From TMED109 sp015660425 (GTDB lineage: Bacteria > Pseudomonadota > Alphaproteobacteria > TMED109): a stretch of 64,000 bases of DNA. This document shows, piece after piece, positions 1 to 8,791 of the stretch. A program made the position numbers and the translations under genes. The DNA is taken from positions 1-64,000 of the forward strand of contig JAPYTH010000001.1 of NCBI GenBank assembly GCA_029936295.1. The letters run 5' to 3'. The notes below the pieces were generated by a model. That model was not told where the DNA came from. It saw nothing but the letters and a program-made list of their open reading frames with translations, and did no database searches. Positions within the stretch are counted from its first letter, which is position 1, and each line of letters starts with the position of its first letter.

Positions 1-31
1 TAATATTATATATTAAGATTTGGAAAAGAAT

Positions 32-541
32 ATGGCTATACTAAAAATTGCTAAAATGGGTCACCCATTACTTTTACAAAAAGCAAAAAAAGTAGAAGAT
101 CCTACTAGCCCTAAAATTAAAAAATTAGTAAATGATATGCTTGATACACTCAATGACTTAGGAGGTTCAGGTGTTGGCTTAGCTGCTCCTCAAGTACATG
201 TTTCACTTCAAGTAGTTATTTTTGAAACTGTTAATGATAAAAACTCATCCTTAATAACACTTATTAATCCTAAAATAAAGGTTCTAACAAAAGAAACCAG
301 TATAGACTGGGAAGGATGTCTATCCGTACCTGGATTAAGAGGAAAAGTTAGAAGATATAATAAAATTAAATATACTGGCTTTGACCTAGAAGGAAAAAAA
401 ATTAAAACTATAGCAGAAGGTTTTAATGCTAGAGTTGTGCAGCATGAATGCGATCATTTATTAGGAATTTTGTATCCTCAGCGTATGAAAGATTTATCAT
501 CCTTACAATTTGTTAGTGAAGCTAGGCATTGGTCTGAATAA
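32..541 (+). CDS. def: peptide deformylase
   Basis: Removes the N-terminal formyl group from nascent proteins in the cytoplasm, using a bound metal. All three family motifs are present in the 169-aa protein: GVGLAAPQ (47-54), EGCLS (94-98, metal-ligand Cys96) and HECDH (138-142, two His ligands and catalytic Glu). Length is normal. An in-frame TTG lies 12 bases upstream at 20, but the ATG at 32 gives the usual MAILKIA-type N-terminus and has GGAAAAG at good spacing, so I use it. The COQ9-like gene starts on the base after the stop, so the two are probably co-transcribed. fmt, a common partner of def, does not follow it here. Identification is secure. Confidence 0.96.
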   Translation: MAILKIAKMGHPLLLQKAKKVEDPTSPKIKKLVNDMLDTLNDLGGSGVGLAAPQVHVSLQVVIFETVNDKNSSLITLINPKIKVLTKETSIDWEGCLSVPGLRGKVRRYNKIKYTGFDLEGKKIKTIAEGFNARVVQHECDHLLGILYPQRMKDLSSLQFVSEARHWSE

Positions 542-1201
542 ATGGTTAATGAATCAAAAAAATTTGAACGTGAAAGAAAGACAATACTTAACAGAGCACT
601 TATAGATATTGAAAATTCTGGTTTTAATGAAAAAATGCTCCTTAACGCAGCTAAAAATTGCAAAATTTCTGAAGGAAAATTAGGGAGACTTTTTCCTGAA
701 GGCATATTTGAATTAAAGCAATATTATTTTAGTGAAATAGATGAACAAATGTTACAAAAAATAAAAACACAAAATTATGAAAATATAAGAGTTAGAGACA
801 AAATATTTAATGGTGTTCTAATTAGATTAGAATTATTTAAAAAAAATAAAACTTCTATTAAATATATATTTGTTAGTGAATCTTCTAATCCAATTAAATC
901 TTTAAAACACCTATGGAGAACTTCTGATTTAATATGGAAATCTGCAGGAGACTCCTCTACAGATTATAACCATTATACTAAACGTCTTCTTCTTTCTTGG
1001 GTATACATAACTACTCTAATATGCTGGTTCAATGATAAAAGCAGAAATATTAATGATACAAAATTATTTCTTAATAGAAGAATTGATGAAGTTTTAGAAT
1101 TTGGAAAACAGTCAGGAAAAATAAAATCTAAAATATCAAAATTAAATATTACTAATAAACTAATAAATATTATAAAAGATTTAAAATCAATTAAGGTATA
1201 A
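542..1201 (+). CDS. COQ9-family protein (ubiquinone biosynthesis accessory)
   Basis: A 219-aa protein matching the COQ9 family, an alphaproteobacterial and mitochondrial lipid-binding, TetR-like fold that helps the hydroxylation steps of ubiquinone synthesis. The N-terminal part (about 10-60) reads like a TetR-type helical domain. The family hallmark sits in the middle as WRTSDLIWKSAGDSSTDYNHYTKR-like sequence at about 121-144, followed by a hydrophobic helix and an RRIDEVLEFGK segment. The start abuts the def stop, so translation is probably coupled. It ends 3 bases before the convergent purK gene. ubiG elsewhere in the window belongs to the same pathway. The exact biochemical role in bacteria is inferred from the eukaryotic protein. 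Confidence 0.85.
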   Translation: MVNESKKFERERKTILNRALIDIENSGFNEKMLLNAAKNCKISEGKLGRLFPEGIFELKQYYFSEIDEQMLQKIKTQNYENIRVRDKIFNGVLIRLELFKKNKTSIKYIFVSESSNPIKSLKHLWRTSDLIWKSAGDSSTDYNHYTKRLLLSWVYITTLICWFNDKSRNINDTKLFLNRRIDEVLEFGKQSGKIKSKISKLNITNKLINIIKDLKSIKV

Positions 1202-1204
1202 TGC

Positions 1205-2266
1205 TCACCTTATCAAATGGTTAATATGTCCCATTTTTCTGCCTGGCCTAACTTCTTTCTTTCCATATCTATGCACTCGGCAATTAGGATCATTTATTAA
1301 ATTATCTGCTATATAGATATCCTCTCCTATTAAATTTTGCATAACTATATCAAATAATCTTTCTGTACTACCTAAATTAATTCCTACTGCTGCCCTGACA
1401 GCTTGCTCAAATTGATCCGTAACACATCCATCCATAGTCCAATGACCAGAGTTATGTGGGCGGGGTGCAATTTCATTAACTATCAAATCTCCATTATTAA
1501 GTTCAAATAATTCAATAGCTAATATACCAATAAGATCAAGCTCATTAGCTATATTAATAGCTATTTTTTTTGCTGATTGAGCAATTTTATCTGATATTCC
1601 AGGAGCGGGTGCAATTGTTTGGTCCAAAATATGATTTTTATGTTTATTCTCTACAGTATCATATACCTGCACATTATTATTATGATCCCGAGCAATAATA
1701 ATACTTAGCTCTCTTTTAAAAGGAATAAATTCTTCTAATATTAATTTATTACTACCTATACTTTTCCAGGCTTCTAATAAATCTGTATCATAATTTATCT
1801 TAATTTGTCCTTTGCCATCATATCCAAACCTTCTAGTTTTTAAAACTGATGAGCCCTTTATTAGGTTTTTTGCATTAACTAAATCTTCATAGCTATTACA
1901 CTCATAAAACTTAGCCGTCTGAACTTTAGTTTTATCTAATAAGAATTTTTTTTCTATTAACCTATCTTGTGAAACCGATAAAACAAAAGAGGAAGGCCTT
2001 AATAAACATAATTCCTCAATTATCTGGGCTGATTTAAGTGGTATATTTTCAAATTCATATAAAGCCGCATCTATTCCATTGGCAAATTCTTTGATAGCAT
2101 TTAAATCTTCATAATCATTAATATATGTTTTAGAACAAACTTGAAATGCTGGTGCGTTAAGATCTGGATCAAAAATATGACATTCTATGCCAAACTTAGC
2201 TGCTGCAAGAGCTGTCATTCTACCTAATTGACCTCCTCCAATAATACCTAAAATTTTATTTTTCAA
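1205..2266 (-). CDS. purK: 5-(carboxyamino)imidazole ribonucleotide synthase
   Basis: ATP-grasp enzyme of purine synthesis; it makes N5-CAIR from AIR, bicarbonate and ATP. The 353-aa protein begins with the nucleotide-fold motif GIIGGGQLGRM (about 7-17) and carries the ATP-grasp elements FGYDGKGQ and NEIAPRPHNSGHWT. The start is a TTG at 2266, giving MKNKILGIIGGGQ, the normal N-terminus. It overlaps the end of purE by 11 bases, so the two form a translationally coupled purE-purK operon. It converges on the COQ9-like gene with only 3 bases between the stops and no visible terminator. Confidence 0.96.
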   Translation of the reverse strand: MKNKILGIIGGGQLGRMTALAAAKFGIECHIFDPDLNAPAFQVCSKTYINDYEDLNAIKEFANGIDAALYEFENIPLKSAQIIEELCLLRPSSFVLSVSQDRLIEKKFLLDKTKVQTAKFYECNSYEDLVNAKNLIKGSSVLKTRRFGYDGKGQIKINYDTDLLEAWKSIGSNKLILEEFIPFKRELSIIIARDHNNNVQVYDTVENKHKNHILDQTIAPAPGISDKIAQSAKKIAINIANELDLIGILAIELFELNNGDLIVNEIAPRPHNSGHWTMDGCVTDQFEQAVRAAVGINLGSTERLFDIVMQNLIGEDIYIADNLINDPNCRVHRYGKKEVRPGRKMGHINHLIR

Positions 2267-2768
2267 TAGTGATTTCCGGTTTATCTAAAACTGAACCTGT
2301 CTGCTTAATTCTATAATTTTTTATTTTTCTGTCTAAAGACTTATCATTAAGACTTAATATTTGTGCCGCCATTAAACCTGCATTAACTGCCCCTGTATCT
2401 CCTATTGCTAGGGCACCCACAGGAATACCGGCTGGCATTTGAACTATGGATAACAAACTATCCATACCACTTAGGGTTTTACTTAATATTGGCACTCCTA
2501 AAACAGGAATATGTGTTAAAGAAGCAACCATTCCAGGTAGATGGGCAGCACCCCCTGCCCCAGCTATAATAACCTTAATACCTTTATTTTTAGCTGCTTT
2601 TGCATAAGCATATAGCCGATCTGGGGTTCTATGAGCTGATACTATATTAAGTTCATAAGAAATAGAAAATTGTTCTAAAATTTTAACTGCATTTTTCATA
2701 GTCTCCCAGTCAGACTGACTTCCCATTATAACACCTACTTTTTCATAATTATTTTTTTTTTTTAACAT
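2256..2768 (-). CDS. purE: 5-(carboxyamino)imidazole ribonucleotide mutase
   Basis: Class I PurE; it moves the carboxyl group of N5-CAIR to give CAIR in purine synthesis. The 170-aa protein has the signature GVIMGSQSDWETM near the N-terminus (about 12-24), SAHRTP in the middle and the glycine/alanine-rich GAGGAAHLPGMVAS segment around 90-103. Length is typical. The ATG at 2768 is preceded by a GGGATAG-like ribosome-binding site. It is the first gene of the purE-purK operon and is divergent from pyrD across a 167-bp intergenic region that should hold both promoters. Confidence 0.97.
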   Translation of the reverse strand: MLKKKNNYEKVGVIMGSQSDWETMKNAVKILEQFSISYELNIVSAHRTPDRLYAYAKAAKNKGIKVIIAGAGGAAHLPGMVASLTHIPVLGVPILSKTLSGMDSLLSIVQMPAGIPVGALAIGDTGAVNAGLMAAQILSLNDKSLDRKIKNYRIKQTGSVLDKPEITIEK

Positions 2769-2935
2769 TTACTATCCCTATAATCTTTAATTATTTTAAT
2801 TTGTAAGGAAAGCGAAGAAGTATATGCATTTTATAATATTACTGCAAGTATATTACTGTTTATTTTAAATATTTTTATAGAGATATAAACTAAAAAATTA
2901 TATGATTTATTTATTAATATAATAGAAGGCAAAAA

Positions 2936-4021
2936 ATGAAATATATAAATAACCTTTTATTAAAATTTTTACATAAAATTCCTCCAGAATTATCTCATAA
3001 TATTACTATCAAACTACTAAAAAATGGTTTAAATCCTCAAAATTTTATAAAAAATTATAAAAATTTAAATGTATCTTTAGGAAATATAAATTTTAAACAT
3101 CCTATAGGGCTTGCTGCAGGATTCGATAAGAATGCAGAAGCCTTTCATAAAATAGATAAATTGGGCCTCTCTCATGTAGAAATAGGAACGATTACGCCTA
3201 AATATCAAGCAGGAAACGATAAACCGCGCGTCTTTAGACTTCATCAAGATAAAGCTATTATTAATAGACTAGGTTTTCCTAGCAAAGGTTTATCTTATGT
3301 AAAGAAACGTTTAGAAAGACACAAATCAAATATTCCTCTTGGAATAAATATAGGATGTAATAAAGAAACTATTGACTATATTGGTGACTATTTGAAACTC
3401 ACAAAAAATTTAGGACATTATGCTAATTGGCTAACTATTAATATATCATCACCTAATACACCGGGACTTAGAAATTTACAAACGAGCGATATACTCTCAA
3501 AACTATTGCAAACTATAGATAATGAAAGAAAAATAATAGAAAATATGAAAGGATCTTCATTACAAGTTTGGTTAAAAATTGCTCCTGACTTAAATGATCA
3601 AGAATTAAAAAAACTTATTGATACTTCAATACAGAATAATATAGATGCTCTATGCATTTCTAATACGACTATTAAACGACCTAATGATTTAATCTCTAAT
3701 AGTAAATTAGAAAATGGAGGACTATCTGGAAAACCTCTTTTTTCTCAATCTACAATAATGTTGGCAAAAGCCTATTTATATTCTCAGAACAATATAAAGT
3801 TTATAGGTATTGGTGGTATAGATAGTGGAGAAACAGCTTATTTAAAAATACTTGCAGGTGCTACTATTTTACAAATATATACTGGCTTAGTTTATAATGG
3901 TCCAGCCATGATAAATAAAATTAATAATGAGCTATCAGTAAAAACTGGTTCTGAAAAACTTTCAAAGATAATAGGAAGCAAAGCCTATGAAATAATAAAT
4001 GGCAACTATCTAAATGATTAA
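2936..4021 (+). CDS. pyrD: dihydroorotate dehydrogenase (quinone), class 2
   Basis: Oxidises dihydroorotate to orotate with FMN and passes electrons to membrane quinone, in pyrimidine synthesis. The 361-aa protein has the N-terminal amphipathic membrane-docking helices of class 2 (about 1-35). FMN/substrate motifs follow: GLAAGFDKNAEA, NRLGFPSKG, NISSPNTPGLRNLQ (with the catalytic Ser), SNTT, GGLSGKPLF and IGIGGI. The class 2 assignment rests on the N-terminal extension and on Ser rather than Cys as base. The ATG at 2936 has GAAGG upstream. It overlaps the HAD gene by 8 bases, so these two genes are coupled. Confidence 0.96.
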   Translation: MKYINNLLLKFLHKIPPELSHNITIKLLKNGLNPQNFIKNYKNLNVSLGNINFKHPIGLAAGFDKNAEAFHKIDKLGLSHVEIGTITPKYQAGNDKPRVFRLHQDKAIINRLGFPSKGLSYVKKRLERHKSNIPLGINIGCNKETIDYIGDYLKLTKNLGHYANWLTINISSPNTPGLRNLQTSDILSKLLQTIDNERKIIENMKGSSLQVWLKIAPDLNDQELKKLIDTSIQNNIDALCISNTTIKRPNDLISNSKLENGGLSGKPLFSQSTIMLAKAYLYSQNNIKFIGIGGIDSGETAYLKILAGATILQIYTGLVYNGPAMINKINNELSVKTGSEKLSKIIGSKAYEIINGNYLND

Positions 4022-4916
4022 GACAATAAATAATAACGTACCTTTTTATAATGATTTAAATTTCATGATAAATGATTCTGAAGGACTTATTCTAGATATA
4101 TGGGGTGTATTATGGGATGGTATTAATGTGTATCCAGAGGCACTCAAAACACTTGAAAAACTTAGAAAACTTAATATTCCAATAATTCTTTTATCTAACG
4201 CTCCTAGAAAATCCGAAATAGTTAGTGAAAAATTATTAAAAATTGGTATTAGAATAGATTTATATGATAAAATCATATCTTCTGGTGATGTATGTAGAAG
4301 TGAACTGATTAGAAATGCTAGTTTAGTTCCTGGATTGAAATATTATTTTATCGGTTTAAAAGAAGATAATGATTTACTAAATAATACTAAATTTCAAGAA
4401 TCTCATTCTCCTAAAGATTCAGATTTTGTATTAATAACTGGCCCACGTGATTTTAACCATACATTAAAAGATTATACTGAAGAATTAAAAGAATGTTTAA
4501 AAAATAAATTACCTATGATCTGCGCAAACCCTGATAAAATTGTTGTAAGACAGAATGGAAAAAAAATATTTTGTGCCGGTGCTATAGCAGAGGATTATAA
4601 AAAATTAGGTGGAGCTGTTAAACAATTTGGAAAGCCACATAAAAACGTTTTTTTAGAGGCTTTAAAATTTTTAAAAATGCTTTCTCCTAAAATTAATTTC
4701 AATAATGTTTCAATTATTGGTGATGGCTTAGATACAGATATTCTAGGAGGTAATTCTGTACAAATTAATACTATATTGATAACTAGTGGAATTTTATCTC
4801 ACACACTTAACATTCAATATGGTCAAAGACCAGACCTTAAAAAATTAAATAAAGTTATTTCTTCTTCAGGTCACTTTCCTAACGCTGCAGTTAATGTTTT
4901 TAAAATATCTTCTTAA
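4014..4916 (+). CDS. HAD-superfamily hydrolase, class IIA (TIGR01459/NagD-like)
   Basis: A 300-aa phosphatase-like protein of HAD subclass IIA. Motif I appears as LDIWGVLWDG (about 27-36), where the second Asp of the usual DxD is Trp, as is typical of this alphaproteobacterial subfamily. Motif II is LLSNAPR, the catalytic Lys is likely in the FGKPH segment, and motif IV is GDGLDTDILGG. The substrate is unknown; NagD-type relatives dephosphorylate small sugar or nucleotide phosphates. It overlaps pyrD by 8 bases, so it is probably expressed with it. The overlap suggests, but does not show, a nucleotide-related role. Confidence 0.88.
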   Translation: MIKTINNNVPFYNDLNFMINDSEGLILDIWGVLWDGINVYPEALKTLEKLRKLNIPIILLSNAPRKSEIVSEKLLKIGIRIDLYDKIISSGDVCRSELIRNASLVPGLKYYFIGLKEDNDLLNNTKFQESHSPKDSDFVLITGPRDFNHTLKDYTEELKECLKNKLPMICANPDKIVVRQNGKKIFCAGAIAEDYKKLGGAVKQFGKPHKNVFLEALKFLKMLSPKINFNNVSIIGDGLDTDILGGNSVQINTILITSGILSHTLNIQYGQRPDLKKLNKVISSSGHFPNAAVNVFKISS

Positions 4917-5012
4917 ATTTTTTTGATAATACTATTGACTTGATTATCATAATTATTTAGAACAAATCATGAACAAAATAAATTTGATTAATCTCATAAA
5001 TTTAGATAATAA

Positions 5013-6266
5013 ATGATATTAAACTGGCTTTACTTAGACCTAAATAGCTATTTTGCTAGTGTTGAACAACAATTACAAAAACAATTAAGAAACAAACCAA
5101 TCGCAATAGTTCCAACAATGACAGATGCAACATGTGCGATAGCTGCAAGCTATGAAGCAAAAGCTTATGGCATTAAAACAGGAACCATGATTTATAAAGC
5201 AAAAAAACTATGTCCAGAATTAATATGCATAGAAGCAAATCATGAAAACTATGTTACATACCACCATAAAATATTAACTGAAATAAACAAATACATACCT
5301 ATAGAAATTATTTCTTCTATAGATGAAGTTGCCTGCAAACTAATAGGTAATCAAAAACAAGAAAATCAAGCACGACAACTCGCTAAAATTATAAAAAAAG
5401 GGATACAAAAAAATGTAGGTGAGTATATACGCTGTTCTATAGGTATTGCGCCTAATAGATTCCTTGCTAAAACTGCTAGTAATTTAGAAAAACCAGATGG
5501 TTTACAAATACTTTATAGCAAAGATATTCCAGAACGTATTAAACATTTCAAACTTTCTGATCTTACAGGAATAGGAAGAGCAATGGAATACCGATTAAAC
5601 AAATCTGGAATTCTATCAATTTCCGAGCTTTATAATATATCCCCAAAACATATGAGAAAAATTTGGGGCAATGTTCAAGGAGAAAAGTTCTGGTATATGT
5701 TAAGAGGAAAAGAAATTACTGATATCAGAACAGAAAGAAAAACTATAGGACATAGCCATGTACTAGAACCAAAATGGAGACCCACAGAATCAGCAGAAAA
5801 AGTTATGTCTCGTTTATTACTTAAAGCCGCAAGCAGATTGAGAAGGATGGAATACTATAGTAGCAAGTTAACCCTAAGCATAAGAACAGAAAAAGGATTA
5901 AGATTAGAAGGTAAAAGTATATTTTATCGTGCATGTGATAATAAAAAAATATTAGAAGAATCAAAAAAAATATGGAAAAAACTAATTAAAAAAAAAGAAA
6001 TTAAAAAAATTAAAAAAATTAGCGTGACACTTTATAATCTTACAAAAAAAACTGAGTTACAACCCGAGTTATTTCAACATTTTGATGAAAAAATAATTTT
6101 AAATACAGATCGCTTTGAAAAACTATCTCAAACTATGGATAATATTAATACTCGTTTTGGTAGAGACAGTGTAACTTTAGGAGAACTACCTAACAAAATA
6201 AAATCTTTCTCTGGAACAAGAATAGCCTTTACTAGAATTCCTGATAAACAAGAGTTTCATGAATAA
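5013..6266 (+). CDS. Y-family DNA polymerase (ImpB/MucB/SamB type)
   Basis: A 417-aa translesion-type DNA polymerase. The catalytic acidic residues are visible as LDLNSYFASVEQ (Asp9, steric-gate Phe14) and SSIDEVAC (Asp104-Glu105). The thumb helix-hairpin-helix has LTGIGRAMEYRLNKSGI (about 184-200), and a little-finger domain follows. Near the C-terminus QPELF (350-354) resembles a beta-clamp-binding pentapeptide, and IAFTRIP is a conserved tail of the alphaproteobacterial subfamily. Homologues are often labelled type VI secretion protein ImpB, a misnomer inherited from the plasmid impB UV-mutagenesis gene. It appears monocistronic and converges on the rhomboid gene after 13 bases. I see no obvious LexA box, though I could not score one. 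Confidence 0.9.
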   Translation: MILNWLYLDLNSYFASVEQQLQKQLRNKPIAIVPTMTDATCAIAASYEAKAYGIKTGTMIYKAKKLCPELICIEANHENYVTYHHKILTEINKYIPIEIISSIDEVACKLIGNQKQENQARQLAKIIKKGIQKNVGEYIRCSIGIAPNRFLAKTASNLEKPDGLQILYSKDIPERIKHFKLSDLTGIGRAMEYRLNKSGILSISELYNISPKHMRKIWGNVQGEKFWYMLRGKEITDIRTERKTIGHSHVLEPKWRPTESAEKVMSRLLLKAASRLRRMEYYSSKLTLSIRTEKGLRLEGKSIFYRACDNKKILEESKKIWKKLIKKKEIKKIKKISVTLYNLTKKTELQPELFQHFDEKIILNTDRFEKLSQTMDNINTRFGRDSVTLGELPNKIKSFSGTRIAFTRIPDKQEFHE

Positions 6267-6279
6267 AACAAACATATCA

Positions 6280-7005
6280 TCACTTACGGAAACGAATCTT
6301 AATAGACTTTTCTTTAACTTTAGCTCTAGATTTTTGAAAAATACTAACATTTGGTTTTTTTAATAAAGGAGCTAATAACATACCTGCAAAAAAACCTCCT
6401 AAATGAGCAAACCAAGCCACTCCAGGTGAACCAGGATTAGAAAGAATAGCACTAATAACCTGACCTAAAATCCAGAACCCTAATAACAAAACGGCAGGTA
6501 ACCTTAAAAAAGTTATAAATATTCCTAAAAAAACAAAAGTTCTAATACGAGCGCGCGGGTAAAAAATTAAATAAGCTCCTAAAACTCCTGATACAGCACC
6601 ACTAGCACCAATCATAGGAATAGTACTATCCGGAGCTGATAATATTTGTGTAAAGGCTGCAGCTATACCACATAAAAAATAAAATAAAATAAAACGAAAA
6701 TGTCCTAACGCCCCTTCTATATTATCACCAAATATCCATAAATAAAGCATATTACCTGCTAAATGCATAAAACCCCCATGCATAAACATAGAAGTAAATA
6801 AGGTAAAAATTGAAAGAAACGTTCCAGGTTGCTGCATCTTTCCAAGAAATGCTGCGGGAGTTAATCCAAAATTTGTAATTACTGTATTATTATCTTGGTA
6901 TCCTAATCCTGATTGCCAAAACCAAATAATAATACATGCAATAATAATGGATATTACTAATAATGGCTTTCCTAACGCGGGATTATCATCATAAATTGGA
7001 ATCAT
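6280..7005 (-). CDS. rhomboid-family intramembrane serine protease
   Basis: A 241-aa polytopic inner-membrane protein with the rhomboid core. HGGFMHLAGNMLYLW (76-90) matches the conserved HxxxN region, the catalytic serine is in GASGAVSG (Ser135) and the catalytic histidine is in AHLGGFFAG (His201). About six hydrophobic segments are visible, followed by a short basic cytoplasmic tail rich in Lys/Arg. Substrates cannot be read from sequence. It lies 12 bases downstream of the c-type heme protein gene on the same strand, so the two may be one transcript. Both catalytic residues are present, so it should be active. Confidence 0.93.
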   Translation of the reverse strand: MIPIYDDNPALGKPLLVISIIIACIIIWFWQSGLGYQDNNTVITNFGLTPAAFLGKMQQPGTFLSIFTLFTSMFMHGGFMHLAGNMLYLWIFGDNIEGALGHFRFILFYFLCGIAAAFTQILSAPDSTIPMIGASGAVSGVLGAYLIFYPRARIRTFVFLGIFITFLRLPAVLLLGFWILGQVISAILSNPGSPGVAWFAHLGGFFAGMLLAPLLKKPNVSIFQKSRAKVKEKSIKIRFRK

Positions 7006-7017
7006 AAAAGTTATATC

Positions 7018-7587
7018 TCAATTAGATAAAGGAATTTGAATAGTAAAAGCTCCTCTAATATCGCCTATTTCAAAACCATAAGCTTTATCTTCAGGGTACA
7101 ATTCATTAATTCTTGTTCGTAAATTTGGCTTTATATTAGAACCATGACAAGTCAAACAAACCTTACCAGTAGGAATTGCTTTCATATATCTAAAGAAAGA
7201 TTTATTATTATTGTCTGTATATACTTCCTTATAATCTATAGAATTTACAGATTCTCCTAATCTTTTTCTGTTCTCAAAATTATTTAACACATCCTTTTCC
7301 CACGAAGTAGCTACGTTATCTTTATTTCTTACCTTTAAACTAGTACGCTTTAAAAAAATGCTCTTAGAATTTGAAATTCTATCTGTTATATCTACAGCAG
7401 CAATATTACAATACTCTACCGCTGCTATTGGCCCCGATTCTTTTAAAACAGTTTTTAATGATTTTTTTAAACTCATAGCCAACTCTTTAATAGCTACCTT
7501 ACCTTCTTCTTCATAAGCTAATGTATCATCAGCATATAATAGATTACTCCAAGCAAAAAAGACTATTAACAATCTTAATATAAACAT
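7018..7587 (-). CDS. exported c-type heme protein, DUF3365 (Tll0287-like)
   Basis: A 189-aa protein with a cleavable signal peptide (about 1-19, ending LLYA-DD). A single heme-attachment motif CLTCH (Cys144, Cys147, His148) lies near the C-terminus. The N-terminal half resembles the Tll0287-like/DUF3365 sensor fold, including an SGPIAAVEYCNIAA segment typical of the family. It is expected in the periplasm with one covalently bound heme; family members are proposed redox or gas sensors, but the function here is unknown. The ATG at 7587 has AAGGA at six bases. It is followed 12 bases later by the rhomboid protease gene. Confidence 0.85.
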   Translation of the reverse strand: MFILRLLIVFFAWSNLLYADDTLAYEEEGKVAIKELAMSLKKSLKTVLKESGPIAAVEYCNIAAVDITDRISNSKSIFLKRTSLKVRNKDNVATSWEKDVLNNFENRKRLGESVNSIDYKEVYTDNNNKSFFRYMKAIPTGKVCLTCHGSNIKPNLRTRINELYPEDKAYGFEIGDIRGAFTIQIPLSN

Positions 7588-7778
7588 TAGAAATCCTTAT
7601 TAATTTAAACTTAAATAAAGAATATATTCATTAAAAAAAAAATGCATCATTTTATATTTTATTAAAAGTAATTTATAAACTCTAATTTTAATTAAATTTC
7701 TATCGTATACCTAATTGACGCGACATATAAAAAAAGTAAACTAACTTACCCCATTAAAAATACTTGGAGGATTAAACT

Positions 7779-8762
7779 ATGGAATATGTTCGTTTAGGAT
7801 CAACTGGGATAAAAGTATCAAAATTATGTTTTGGTACAATGATGTTTGCAATGGAAGAAGGTTGGAGAAATTACGCATTAGGTAAAAAAGATGCAAAGCC
7901 TGTTTTTAAAGAAGCTTTAGATGCTGGCATCAATTTTTTTGATACAGCAGATGTATACTCTAATGGCTCATGCGAAGAAGTTACTGGAGAGCTTCTGAAT
8001 GAGATGGCAAAGAGAGATGAAATTGTGCTTGCTACAAAAGTTTATAATCCTATGGGAGATGGGCCAAACCAAAAAGGATTATCAAGAAAATATATTTTTA
8101 ATGCAATAGACGCTTCATTATCCAGACTTAAAATGGATTATATTGACCTTTATATAATACACCGTTGGGACTATGATACTCCAATAGAAGAAACCATGGA
8201 AGCTTTACATGATATAGTAAAATCTGGGAAAGCTAGGTACATAGGAGCTTCAAGTATGTTTGCATGGCAGCTTGCCAAAGCCCAAGAGACTGCAGAAAAA
8301 AATGGATGGACAAAATTTGTTTCTATGCAAAACCATGTTAATTTGATCTATAGAGAAGAAGAAAGAGAAATGATACCATTATGTATAAATGATAATCTAG
8401 CAATCACTCCATGGAGTCCGCTTGCAAGAGGATTCTTAGCCGGCAACCGACATAAAAAAGGTGGAGGTGAAACTGATAGGTCTAAAAATGATGTTCTTGC
8501 AGATGATTATTACTATAATAGTACTGACTTTAAAATACTAGAAATGTTAATAAGTATTGCTAAAAAAGAGAACCGTCAGCCTGTTGAAGTAGCATTAGCT
8601 TGGCTATTGCAAAAGCCAGGTATAACAGCACCTATTATTGGCCCTGGCAAATTAGCACAATTAAAAACTCTGATAAATTCCTTATCATTAAAACTATCTG
8701 AAGAACAAATTATGTCATTAGAAAAACCTTATAAGCCTAAAAAAGTTTCAGGACATGTATAA
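7779..8762 (+). CDS. aldo/keto reductase
   Basis: A 327-aa NAD(P)H-dependent oxidoreductase with the AKR TIM-barrel fold. The catalytic tetrad is visible: Asp55 in FFDTADVY, Tyr60, Lys87 in LATKVY and His128 in YIIHRWDYDTP. The C-terminal cofactor-binding region contains APIIGPGKLAQL. The family reduces sugar or small carbonyl compounds; the substrate is not predictable. A strong ribosome-binding site GGAGG precedes the ATG. It is followed 29 bases later by the dienelactone-hydrolase-like gene on the same strand, so the two are probably co-transcribed from the 191-bp intergenic region upstream. Confidence 0.93.
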   Translation: MEYVRLGSTGIKVSKLCFGTMMFAMEEGWRNYALGKKDAKPVFKEALDAGINFFDTADVYSNGSCEEVTGELLNEMAKRDEIVLATKVYNPMGDGPNQKGLSRKYIFNAIDASLSRLKMDYIDLYIIHRWDYDTPIEETMEALHDIVKSGKARYIGASSMFAWQLAKAQETAEKNGWTKFVSMQNHVNLIYREEEREMIPLCINDNLAITPWSPLARGFLAGNRHKKGGGETDRSKNDVLADDYYYNSTDFKILEMLISIAKKENRQPVEVALAWLLQKPGITAPIIGPGKLAQLKTLINSLSLKLSEEQIMSLEKPYKPKKVSGHV

Positions 8763-8791
8763 ACAAACATTAATTTAATTAAGAGAGCGTA

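Noticed and set aside
2829..2872. 14-residue frame with AAGGAAAG upstream in the purE-pyrD intergenic region
   Set aside because: Very short, with no attenuator-like hairpin after it and no codon signature for a leader peptide.
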